NCBI GenBank assembly: GCA_024220505.1
Contig: JAKZZE010000001.1
Span: forward strand, 1 to 64,000
Reading direction: 5' to 3'
Source of the DNA: Rhizopus arrhizus
Lineage: Eukaryota; Mucoromycota; Mucoromycetes; Mucorales; Rhizopodaceae
Length of the DNA: 64,000 nt
In this document: piece after piece, positions 43,353-53,524 of the stretch
How positions within the stretch are numbered: position 1 is the stretch's first letter
Layout: every line of letters begins with the position of its first letter
The notes under the pieces: model-generated
Databases searched by the model: none
What the model saw: only the letters and a program-made list of their open reading frames with translations
Told to the model about the DNA's origin: nothing
Position numbers and translations under genes: made by a program

Positions 43353-43651
43353 TGTCGTATTTACTCTAATAATTTCCTTAATGTCGTGTGAGATCACTCA
43401 AAAGATTCTTAAAATTAATAATTTGACTGTATATCATATATAGCACTTCGTGCTATGTACGATAAACAGCCCACACAATTTATACCGTACTACCTCGGAC
43501 CCTAAATCATATTGTTATATTCTAAGACGTAGTTTGTATTGAATGGGCTCTCTCTCTCGTCCTTACTCGATAAAGAGGTTCAAGAGACTCATCGATTATT
43601 TGATTTATTTGTTAATTTTATTAATCGAGAGAACAACACGCCTATTCCACA
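43353..43651 (+). mobile_element. Solo LTR family G, nested in LTR F
   Basis: TGTCGTATTTACTC...ATTCCACACA, 299 bp, 5-bp target duplication CACTT (43348-43352 and 43652-43656). It splits the conserved GAAG...CTTCATTG box of LTR F. Confidence 0.92.
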
Positions 43652-43915
43652 CACTTCATTGTAAATCCTTTTTATTTTATTTTATCTTTATTTTACCTTT
43701 TTATTTTTACTTTACTCAAAACAGTCTGATCTACTCATAAGATCTGGTGGTCACTTATTACAAGCGAACTCTTATTCAAATCATTACTCTTTTTGGAATC
43801 AAATCCTATCTAAATCTTTGATCTTACATCAAGACTCTCTTAAATCAAACCTATTTAACACTATATAAACCATATAAACTCCAATCTCACAACAGTTTGG
43901 ATGAAGAACATGAAC

Positions 43916-44362
43916 TGTAATTTACAGTTCAGGACAAGAGACAAAAGGCGCCCCATGTTTTTTATATAAATAAGGTGAACATTTTTAACCAAAATAACAG
44001 ACATTCAATAAATTAAATCTTCTTGCCCTTAAAAACCAATCTTTTCTTATCGGGTCACAATTACCTTTTTTTTTTCTTTTTTTTTTTACTTATTCTTTCT
44101 GATCTGATACCTGAATTATCACGAATCAAGAAAGACCCCTTTTATTTTATTTTTTTATCTTTTATAAAATAATCTTACTCTTAACCTTATTGATCTATAA
44201 AGATCTGGTGGTCATTACTTAAAGCCAAATTACTCTATCAAAAGAACTTTTAAACGTTCAATCAACTTAATCAAACTCAAGTCATTCCAGGCTTCTAACC
44301 TCAAACTAAACGAATCTAAATCACTTTAATACAATCCAAATCCCAAGTACTAACAAGTTACA
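43916..44362 (+). mobile_element. LTR-like sequence, family H
   Basis: TGTAATTTACAG to AAGTTACA, with TATATAAATAAGG near 43962 and the GATCTGGTGGTCATT box near 44202. No matching target duplication (GAAC/ATAT), so the boundaries are tentative. The start overlaps a 19-bp palindrome GAACTGTAATTTACAGTTC (43912-43930). Confidence 0.55.
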
Positions 44363-44812
44363 ATATTTGTGTTGCTTTCCTTTTAATGAAATTCGTATTC
44401 CACAAATTACATGCTATTGTAATAAATTTTACTAGTTCGCTTGAGTGTGTTGAGTTGAGGTTTAAATAAACAGATTTAAGTTGTAATTGATATAATAATT
44501 GTTTTTATATGAGTTAGATTTGGCTTGATTCGCTTGTTATAGTGACCACCAGATCTTATACAGTGGCCAGCAAAACCGTTCGCACAAAACGTATTTTTTT
44601 AGTTCTGCGCCTTTTACGACATATTACTCTTATTAAGCGCTATCTATAATACATATTGCCTAGAAGTACAAACTCGTGGCTTTTTGATGACGTATAATAC
44701 GTCACCCTAAGCACACCCTAACCAGTGCTACGGACAATCAAAACTCAAAGGTACATTCGAACGGTTTTGCGGCCGTATGTTTTGAAATCAAAATGTGTTA
44801 AAATAAGTTTAA

Positions 44813-46368
44813 TTAATATCCAATATAAAGGCAATCAGCCTCAATAACTGCACGGCATCGCTCTGGCATACTTTTAATAGACGTTTGGCATTCTTCAGCT
44901 GCGATTTAGTACCAAGTATGTCCTATACGGTCCCATAGCTCATGTATACCACATGGAGGACAGTCATAGTTTCTATACAAACGTCTTTTAAGTAATTGCC
45001 ACATGTTTTCGATTGGGTTTAAGTCTAGTGATTGTGGTGGCCATTCCATTACATGAAATTCTTGCTCATTTAGCCATTTTGATACGACTTTAGCTGCATG
45101 CTTGGGGTCGTTGTCCTGCATAAAGATGAATTCAGCTGTAGATTTTCCACTTTCTTCCATATACCAAGCCAAACACTTCATCAAATCATCTTGTAAAACC
45201 TCCAAATAGATGTCCTTTGTCATGCACTTGCCCACATCCACAATATAGCCTGGGCCATACCAGCTAATACAGCTCCATACCATTATACAACCTCCTCCAT
45301 GCTTCACTGTCTCACGAACCTGATGCTTTTTTAACGGTTTGCCCGGCACTTTCCATGCATAAGTCTTTCCGTCGGATCCAAAACGGTTGATTTTGGTTTC
45401 GTCAGACCATATGACGTTCATCCAATCGTTTACTGTCCAGTCAATGTGCTGACGAGCCCAGTGGAGCCTTCTCCTTCTATTTCTTTCTGTTTTAATCGCA
45501 AGATTAAATAAAAAATTAAACAAAAAAAACAATAGCAGCAATATAAAATTAAAATCCTTCTTTATTGCAGATTTCTTTATATTGCGAAAAGGCCTCGCTT
45601 TATGGATAAAAAGTTGGCATCTATTTATATTCTTTGTGAGCGTAGATATAAAAGATATAGACTCGGTCACGATGTCGTGCTGAAGAACCAATGATTAAGC
45701 TAAAGCTTGTCGATGTTCTAATATATGCATCTGAAATTGAACAATAGAAATAATAACCAGTCAATTAACTTTGATCTAATTACTTTTGGGGTTGACAATT
45801 GATTAGACTCTCTAGGATGACAGATATTGATCTTATTGTTCTAAATTTGGAAAAGTGTGTAATTGTTCAATCATAGTTTAATCTTTTTGTGTATCGTTAT
45901 TTATTTTAATACAACTGATATCATATAGAAAATAACTATGTTTACAACACTTTCATTAATTAAAGGTTTCTTTGGCTTGACAAATGAGACCAAACCAGCA
46001 TCTTTTAATGCCCTACGTACAATATCTACAGAAGCTGACTTGCCCAGGTTCTGCTCCAACGACTGCTGTGCTTGTACAGCGTTTTCGAGTCCATCTGCTG
46101 TTACAGCGCGAACGAGATGTTGCTGCTCCCGTTTAGTGAGCGCTTTTGGTCTGCCACCCTTGTCATTTCTAGCAGGCAAACCTAATTCTAAGCGAATCTT
46201 ATGAACAGTAGATGATGATACTTTGACTATCGTTGCAATTTTGTGATAAGAAAAGCCTTGACGAAGGTAAATCTCAATGGTGTTCTTGCGATCTTCTGTC
46301 AATGGTTGCATGTTGGGTAATGACTTGGTAGATGTCGAGATGTCGAAATGAGAATGTATGAATGACAA
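44813..46368 (-). pseudogene. Tc1-like DD34E transposase split by LTR B
   Basis: N-terminal part, from 46368 (or the internal Met of MQPLTEDRKNTIEIYLRQ) to 45950: paired-like helix-turn-helix FSYHKIATIVKVSSSTVHKI and GRPKALTKREQQHL. C-terminal part from 45487: RRRRLHWARQHIDWTVNDW, VIWSDETKINRFG (Asp), IFMQDNDPKHAAKVVSKW (Asp), LDLNPIENMWQLLK (Glu), 34 residues between second Asp and Glu. After GHTWY a TAA (44906-44908) replaces the expected Gln; the frame then continues IAAEECQTSIKSMPERCRA to LYIGY and TAA at 44813-44815. So it carries one insertion and one nonsense change, both absent from the ancestral form. Confidence 0.92.
45488..45949 (-). mobile_element. Solo LTR family B, copy 2, inside the transposase
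   Basis: 462 bp, inverted copy of 9782-10242; 5-bp target duplication CTTTC (45483-45487 and 45950-45954). It splits the transposase coding region cleanly. Confidence 0.95.
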
Positions 46369-47147
46369 AAGAAAAAAAGTAGAAAAATAATGCGCAGTGA
46401 TGAATTAGTAAGCAGCGAAAGTTCTGGAAGGATTGGAGGGTGCAGTGACTGCGTTTACCGCAATCGACCAACTCCTAAAACGTGGCCGCAAGACCGTTCG
46501 AATGTACCTTTGAGTTTTGATTGTCCGTAGCACTGGTTAGGGTGCGCTTAGGGTGACGTATTATACGTCATCAAAAAGCCACGAGTTTGTACTTCTAGGC
46601 AATATGTATTATAGATAGCGCTTAATAAGAGTAATATGTCGCAAAAGGCGCAGAAATAAAAAAATACGTTTTGTGCGAACGGTTTTGCTGGCCACTGTAA
46701 AGTAGATCAAACTGTTTTGAATAAGGTAGAATAAAAAATAAAAAGATAAAGTAAAATAAAAAAAGGGATTTACAATGAAGTATAATAGCTTCAAGGGACT
46801 TCTTGTTTTTGATGTTAAATAAAATAAGAGATAGTTTGCCTCTTTAAAAGAATATTTATTTGATAAAAAGAAAAAGTAATAAAATAAGAAGTGAGGAAGT
46901 TAAGAAGTTAGGAAGTTAGAAGTTAGGAAGTTAGAAGTGAAGAAGTATTTTTTGAGATTATATTTTGAGGTTATTTATATGTTTTTGGGTTTTATGATTT
47001 TGTTCTGTTTTTTGGTAGTTTGAATGGTTGTTATAACATAAGAGGCGGTTGTTGTATAGTGTAAGGTGGTTGTTGTAAACTGCAAGGCGTTCGTTATAAA
47101 CTGCAACGATTTAAATTCCGCCGTTTCATTCTTGTTTGTTACACTAT

Positions 47148-47605
47148 TGTAAAGATGAAGACTTTGATTTTTGACCCGAAGATACATAAAAATTAATGCA
47201 AGATTGAAAATTGAAAGGTGCATTAAAATCAAGGCATGCTTTAAATTTAAAACATATTAAAAATTCATAAAAACTATAAAAACAGTTATTTTATTTACTT
47301 CTGACAGACTTTACTACCTTTTTATTCTGAAATAAATATCATTCAAAGAAAATCTCTTTTATTATTATTATTTACTAAATATCAAGAATAAGTCAAGTCC
47401 CTTGAAGCCAAATATCTTCATTGTAACCCTATTAAATCTCACATCAAGCTATTATTATCTTTATATCAAAACTGATCTACTTTAAAGCAAGATCTGGTGG
47501 TCACTCCTATCAAGAAAATACTCAAATATAACTTTACTTTATATTCAAAACTACTCTAAACTCTCTATAAATACACAAGGCCTAAATAGAAAACAAGCTA
47601 TTACA
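47148..47605 (+). mobile_element. Solo LTR family I
   Basis: TGTAAAGATGAAGAC...CAAGCTATTACA, 458 bp; target duplication CTAT (47144-47147 and 47606-47609). It abuts inverted LTR A and shares that CTAT, giving CTAT-LTR A-CTAT-LTR I-CTAT. It has the AAGTCCCTTGAAG...CTTCATTGTAA box and GATCTGGTGGTCACT. Confidence 0.9.
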
Positions 47606-47844
47606 CTATGACTCACAAGAAAGTTTATATTCAATATCAACATGACTCATGAATTATGACAATACTTGTTGTAGCTATGATTATGAAGGTATGAACTGCG
47701 AAACTTCGTACATGCTTTAACTTTTGACATTTTGTAAATCATTTTACAAACTGTCAATATTTTACCTATTTGACAAATTTTTAACCTTTTGATATTTTTT
47801 TAACCACTTCAAATTTTTTAACCTTTGCCAATGTTTTTACATTT

Positions 47845-48611
47845 TGTAAAAATTGAACTTTATATTTTTGCTTATAAAAAGTGAGATATTTGCAGATAAT
47901 AAAAGTGAGAAAAAAGAAAGGAAATAGTACTTGAAAACTTGTGAATGAGTCTCTATATAACCTCTTTATTAGATTTCAAGACGAGGGAGAGAACCCATTT
48001 AATCAAACTACGCCTTTATATAGGAAATGAAATTATTCAGGGACCGAAGTGAGTTCAAGATCAATTTTAGTATTGAGCTTGAACAATATAAACATAGTAT
48101 ATGAGCTTTAAGGAATATGTAATAAGTAATATTATGTATTCAGTACTTGTTATTTCTTATATAAGATCTGAGTAATCTCATACGAATAATAAGTATTTAA
48201 TGATGTAAATACGACAAAAAGCTTAGCTTTTTATTCTTTTGACTTCACTTCACTTATCTTACTTTTTACTTCTCTTGACATGTATATTTTAACTTTACTT
48301 ATCTAAAATATATTTTATCCAATAATTCAAGTATCTTTATCCCTGAATCTTTTTGGTATAACACTCTTAAAACACAAGCAAGACAAGTCCCTTGAAGTCA
48401 ATTATCTTCATTGTAAACATTCTTAAAACTCTTATCAAGTTACTTTATTACAAACAAGTTTGATCTACTTAACAAGATCTGGTGGTCACTTACAAGCGAA
48501 CCTAATATCAATACTCTACCCAACTCTTAATTTTTTTATCCATTTTCATCAAGTTTACTCTATTTCAAAACCGTTAACTCTTACAAGCCATTAAAGCAAC
48601 AAAAAATTACA
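47845..48611 (+). mobile_element. LTR-like sequence, family J (split by a G-like LTR)
   Basis: From TGTAAAAATTGAAC to AAAAAATTACA, with AAGTCCCTTGAAG...CTTCATTGTAAA near 48388 and GATCTGGTGGTCACT near 48476. Boundaries are tentative because no target duplication was found. Confidence 0.45.
47906..48216 (-). mobile_element. Solo LTR related to family G, inverted
   Basis: Ends ...TGTAAATACGACA, the inverse of LTR G's start, and contains ATATAACCTC...GAGAGAACCCATT matching G inverted. AAAAG on both sides (47901-47905 and 48217-48221) fits a 5-bp duplication, though a second AAAAG at 47877-47881 makes the left end uncertain. Confidence 0.65.
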
Positions 48612-48836
48612 GCAAGTTACCATTGATGACTCACAAGAAGTAGAAGTATTATGAACCATGACTCACAAGAAGTACTTAGCAACTATCAAGATGGCTCATG
48701 TTAAATAATGACTGTAGACGAATTACCTTTGTATTTTAATATAAATAGCCCTAAATAATAACAGCAATAAAAGATATCGTCTATTTACATAAACACTATT
48801 ATTCTACGTTATATCTCCTTTTATTGTAAATTTTTC

Positions 48837-49322
48837 TTCTTATATATAGCTTGTTTGCGGGTTTGCTTTTGCAAGTAAATAAGTATTGTCGGTAATGACT
48901 ACCAGATCTTGTTAAAATAGGCTAAACTCTTGAGGTCTAGGAATAGGTTTACAATGAAGTTGATTTAGCTTCAAGGGACTTCAGTATTTTGAATAGAACA
49001 CAGACCAAAGGGTTTCAATTGAACGCTTGATGGTTTTATTGGTTTATAAAATAAAGAAAAGATAGAAAGAATATAATATTCTGTAATAAAGTAAAGTATA
49101 GTGAGGTGAAGTCAAGTAAAAATAGGGATAAGATAGGAAGGTATTTATATGTTTTTGGATTTTATAATTCTATGTTGTTTTTGGTTTTCAAGCAAAAGAG
49201 TTGATACTCCGTTTTCAAATAGATTGTTACGCAGAAGTTCATTTTCTAACTGGCGTGGTACAAAAGAATATTTACTGTTTGTCTTCTTTCAACTGTGTAT
49301 CCTTATTGCCATTTTCGTTACA
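48837..49322 (-). mobile_element. LTR-like sequence, family K
   Basis: Right end TGTATCCTTATTGCCATTTTCGTTACA equals the inverted start of LTR C, but the middle differs. It has the inverted ACCAGATCTTG motif and TTTACAATGAAG...CTTCAAGGGACTT box. The left end is uncertain. Confidence 0.55.
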
Positions 49323-49353
49323 GTAACATTGCCAAAATTAGAAAATAAAAGAC

Positions 49354-49764
49354 ATTGTAATATTGTTTGGGTTTATTGGGTTAAGGTTTAAATAAGCAGA
49401 GATTTGAGTTATAATTGATATAAGAGTTGACTTTTTGTGAATTAGATTTGGCTTGATTCGCTTGATATAGTGACCACCAGATCTTGTAAAGTAGATTAAT
49501 CTTGTTTTGATTCGTAAAAAGGTTTGTTTAAAGTAAAAATAAAATAAAAAGGGATACAATGAAGATAGTTAGCTTCAAGGGACTTGACTTTGTAATTATA
49601 ATAGAATATCAAAAGAGCTTTTTAAAAGGATAATTGATAAATTTATTCAAAGAAAAACAAAGTAAATAAAGTTGTAGATTTTGTAAGTAAAAGTTTTAAA
49701 GTGCAAAGATCGAAGTGAAGTTTTTATATCCTGAGGAATAAATCCTCAGTATTTATACTGTTTG
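49354..49764 (-). mobile_element. LTR-like sequence, family L (partial)
   Basis: Contains the inverted AGTGACCACCAGATCTTG motif near 49470 and TACAATGAAG...CTTCAAGGGACTTG near 49555. Its left portion resembles inverted LTR A (ATTTGGCTTGATTCGCTTG). Ends not resolved. A CTGAGGA-ATAAA-TCCTCAG hairpin lies at 49731-49749. Confidence 0.5.
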
Positions 49765-49768
49765 GTGA

Positions 49769-50376
49769 TGTGAGATTGGAATTTGTAAGGTTTTTATAGT
49801 GTTAAATAGGTTTGATTTAAGAGAGTCTTGATGTAAGATCAAAGATTTAGATAGGATTTGATTCCAAAAAGAGTAATGATTTGAATATGAGTTGCTTGGG
49901 TTAAGTGACCACCAGATCTTATAAGTAGATCAGACTGTTTTAAGTAAAGAAAAAATAAAAAGGTAAAATAAAGATAAAATAAAATAAAAAGGATTTACAA
50001 TGAAGTGTATATACTTCAAGGGACTTCTTGTTCTTGATGTTAAGTAAAATAAAAGAAAAACAAAAGAGATTTACTTTGTATGATATTTATTCAAATAATC
50101 AAAAAGTAAAGTAGATAAAGTAAAGTAAAACAAAAGCTAAGAGTGAAGTAAGTCTTGATTGCTGTTAAAAGGTCGTGGTATTTATATGTTTTTCGAGTTT
50201 TCTGATTATCTGTTGTTTTTGGTTTTTAGTGTGGAAAATTTTTGTATGAATCTACATAGCCACCTGAATTCAGACACTCTCTGTATTCATACAGCTTACT
50301 GTATTCATACAGTTGTCTGTATTCATTCAATTCTTGTGGTACAATTTTTTAATATTTTCCCATTGTGTGTGTTACA
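49769..50376 (-). mobile_element. Solo LTR family F, inverted
   Basis: TGTGAGATTGG...GTGTGTGTTACA, 608 bp; target duplication GTGA (49765-49768 and 50377-50380). It carries one primer-site-like module, compared with two in the element 2b LTRs. Confidence 0.92.
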
Positions 50377-50400
50377 GTGAGTTATTGTTTGGTCAGATTT

Positions 50401-51516
50401 TGTTTAGGAAAGGGGAGTTTTAGGTAAATATAATATAGCAATCAAAGATAAAGAAATACTGTTAGAACTTGGTATCTCTTTATTAAGTTAAGATAACTAT
50501 TTTATGATAAAAATAAATTCTACATGTAAAAAGTGAGAGTATTTATAGACATGATACGGATAAAGAATTAGGACAGATTTATAATCAATTTGACAGAATA
50601 GATGATTACTATTTCTAATTATTAGTTTAGCCTGTTCCTAGCTTGTATTGTCAATTATGCTATTGGGATGGTTTCAGATATAACTATTTAAGGAGACGGT
50701 ACGGATGAATATAAAGACTTTTAGTTCCGTGATTGGATATCATTGTTAACAATAATATCTCAGTCAGGATAAATGTTTTCATGACTAATGATGATCCGGT
50801 AAGTAATCGTCATTCCTTATTCAACATGCTCATACTATCACTGAACTATATTACAACCATGTCATCTTATTTGACTATGTTGTAAACATAGTTATTTTCT
50901 ATATGATATCAGTTGTATTAAAATAAATAACGATACACAAAAAGATTAAACTATGATTGAACAATTACACACTTTTCCAAATTTAGAACAATAAGATCAA
51001 TATCTGTCATCCTAGAGAGTCTAATCAATTGTCAACCCCAAAAGTAATTAGATCAAAGTTAATTGACTGGTTATTATTTCTATTGTTCAATTTCAGATGC
51101 ATATATTAGAACATCGACAAGCTTTAGCTTAATCATTGGTTCTTCAGCACGACATCGTGACCGAGTCTATATCTTTTATATCTACGCTCACAAAGAATAT
51201 AAATAGATGCCAACTTTTTATCCATAAAGCGAGGCCTTTTCGCAATATAAAGAAATCTGCAATAAAGAAGGATTTTAATTTTATATTGCTGCTATTGTTT
51301 TTTTGTTTAATTTTTTTATTTAATCTTGCGATTAAAACAGACTATGTGAAGTTAATATGAATAAAGCTTAATATAAAAATCTAATCAAAGTATTTTATTG
51401 ATCTGTGTTGGGAATAATGTTATAAATGATTCCAAGTTATGTCAACATATTATTCAGGATCATATATGATTCCTTTTACTAAAATAAAGTGACTATAATC
51501 TTATGTATCCTTAACA
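50401..51516 (+). mobile_element. Solo LTR family E, split by LTR B
   Basis: TGTTTAGGAAAGGGG...ATCCTTAACA; 5-bp target duplication GATTT (50396-50400 and 51517-51521). Without LTR B it is 649 bp. The start matches the LTR fragment at 23882 that follows the ORF4-like gene. Confidence 0.9.
50878..51339 (+). mobile_element. Solo LTR family B, copy 3, inside LTR E
   Basis: 462 bp; 5-bp target duplication GACTA (50873-50877 and 51340-51344). Confidence 0.95.
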
Positions 51517-51796
51517 GATTTGATTGGCTATGTTAACTTTTGGATCGTTTGAAAAGATCGTACCAAAAGATCGTTCCTTTTGCTCGTTCAAAAAGTTGGT
51601 TCTTGTGTTACAACATGACACTGTCATACCTTTTGTTCCACTTTTGGTATGTAACACGATTATTCCTTTGGCCTTTCAATTGTAAAATATCAACCGCAGT
51701 AGAACCGCAGTATCTTCAATAATAACATCATAGCTACAATTATTAAACATCTTCACCGCAGCAAACATAAATAATATAAATAGACCTTATAGTTAT

Positions 51797-52706
51797 TGTA
51801 AAAGTTCGCGTTCACGGAGTTTGAGTAATTGAGATAGATAAAATCTAAGCGCGTTTGTTTGGAATAAAGGTAATTCTTGACTAAGTAGAATTGATTTCGG
51901 TTCTTGTAAGAGTGACCACCAGATCTTGTTAAGCAGATCAGACTTGGGTTTGATGGAGTAAAAATTAAAAGTAAAAGAATAAAATAAAAAGGGATTACAA
52001 TGAAGATATATTGGCTTCAAGGGACTTGTTCGTGCTCGATATGAATAATTCAGAGGTTTTTATAAAAAGGAAACTTGATATTTATTTGATAAAATATATT
52101 GTTATTTTATATGGTTGGCTTGTAGGTTTGTGTTTTAATAGAGTAAGTTTGCTTGTAAAGCTTGATTGTAAGGTTAAGATAGCCTTGTAAGTTGTTGTTT
52201 TATATAGAATTTAAGCAGATGCTTGTTAAGTAGTGACCACCAGATCTTATGTGTAAGATCAATACGATGTTTCTTGATAAAATAATATAAAAAGTAAAGT
52301 AAAAAGTTGTAGTGAACAGGGACTTTCTTGTTAAAGTTTGTTAATTATTGAGTAAAAATATATGATTTATTTAAACTGACTGACAATTTCTTCACAAAAA
52401 GATGGTATATATATATGAATAATATTTTTTTGTTTTCTTTTTAGCTTTTCTTATTTTTTTGACTTTTTTTATATTTTCAACTTTTTTTATATTTTCAACT
52501 TTTTTTATCTTTTTAACATTTTTTATATTTTTAATTTTTTTTATCTTTCTGACTTGACTCGGCTAATCTCTGTGTATCCTTATTGCCATTTTCGTTACAA
52601 TATGAGGGAAGTTAAGTAAGTCAAAAGTAAAGTCGAAAAAGGGGAGTATTTTATATCTTTTCATGTTTTGGTTTTTCTCACGTTTTCTATTTTTTTTTTG
52701 TTAACA
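51797..52706 (-). mobile_element. LTR-like sequence, family M (split by LTR C)
   Basis: Has inverted AGTGACCACCAGATCTTG near 51913 and ATTACAATGAAG...CTTCAAGGGACTTG near 51996, then continues past the inserted LTR C with TTAAGTAAGTCAAAAGTAAAG and TATTTTATATCTTTTC. Ends tentative; no target duplication found. Confidence 0.45.
52102..52599 (-). mobile_element. Solo LTR family C, inverted
   Basis: TGTTATTTTATATGG...TTTTCGTTACA, 498 bp; target duplication ATAT (52098-52101 and 52600-52603). It is about 37 bp longer than the + copy, apparently through two extra T-rich ~18-bp repeats at 52440-52550. Confidence 0.92.
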
Positions 52707-52793
52707 TTTGCTGTTGTAAAAGTAAATCAATAAAAGCTAATTTCTGGCTAAACCTCTTTTGGAAGTAGTGTAAGGATAACCGGACGTTGATGG

Positions 52794-53524
52794 TGTGAGA
52801 TTGTTAGGCTTTCGGGTTTAAGTAGGTTTGGTATAAGTTATTGAGACAAAGTTTTGGTAATCGAATAAAGTATTGGATAAATTAATATCCAAAAAAGAGT
52901 AGATAATTTGAGTTGTAAGTTCGCTTGAGTAGAGTGACCACCAAATGTGAGATTGGAGTTTATAGGGTTTATATAGTATAAAATAGGTTTGATTTAAGAG
53001 AGTCTTGATATAATATCAAAGGTTTAGGTAGGATTTGATTCCAAAAAGAGTAATGATTTGAATTTAAGTTCGCTTGTAATAAGTGACCACCAGATCTTGT
53101 TAAGTAGATCAAACTGTTGTGAATAAAATAAAGTAAAAAGATAAAAAAAAAGGGATTACAATGAAGTGTATTTGCTTCAAGGGACTTCTTGTTCTTGATA
53201 TTTGATAAAATAAAAGAAAAACAAAAGAGATTTACTTTGTATGATATTTATTAAAATAATCAAAAGTAAAGTAAGTAAAGTAAAACAAAAGTTAAAAGTG
53301 AAGTAAGTAAGTCAAGAGTAAGTATAAGAAATATTGAAGTTATTTATATGTTTTTGGCTTTTCTGATTATATACTGTTTTTGATGATTTTGTGGATATTC
53401 TGTATTTTTTTGTATTTTTCTGGATTTATCTGTATTCATACGTATTTGTTTGTATTTTCCTGGATTTGAATTAGTTGGAGAGAGAAAAGTCAAATGCTGC
53501 AAAAGTTTGCTGCATTGTGTTACA
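52794..53524 (-). repeat. 3' LTR of element 2b (731 bp)
   Basis: Inverse of TGTAACACAATGC...CAATCTCACA. It contains two internal primer-site-like motifs (AGTGACCACCA near 52933 and 53082 on the + strand). Confidence 0.95.

Larger units (their letters stand above)
33602..43891 (+). mobile_element. Host LTR family F, now split by four insertions
   Basis: Reading across the insertions, TGTAG (33602-33606) joins CAC and AACGACCGTGGAAAATTC (42984 on) to recreate the start of LTR F. The LTR continues to ...CCAATCTCACA at 43891. It begins 37 bp after the tRNA-Val gene. Element A, LTR C (itself carrying LTR D) and LTR G all lie inside it. Its own outer target duplication is not evident (ATAT left, ACAG right). 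Confidence 0.7.
44561..46697 (-). mobile_element. Tc1-like transposon with ~205-bp inverted repeats, nested
   Basis: Ends start CAGTGGCCAGCAAAACCGTT and stay inverted-repetitive for about 205 bp (44561-44767, 46490-46697). TA flanks each side. Each repeat carries a second, inverted copy of its end motif (TCGAACGGTTTTGCGGCC) at the inner edge and a TGACGTATAATACGTCA palindrome. It is inserted in solo LTR A and itself contains LTR B; without that it is 1670 bp. Confidence 0.95.
44418..47143 (-). mobile_element. Solo LTR family A, inverted, split by a Tc1-like element
   Basis: Left end TGTAATAAATTTTACTAG, right end ...TTGTTTGTTACA; target duplication CTAT (44414-44417 and 47144-47147). Same family as the LTRs of element A, with indels. 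Interrupted at 44561-46697. Confidence 0.92.

Noticed and set aside
45690..45950. N-terminal Met-Val-Leu-Gln stretch attached to the transposase frame at 44906-45691
   Set aside because: It is translation of LTR B (also seen at 10040 and 51136) that happens to be in frame with the split transposase.
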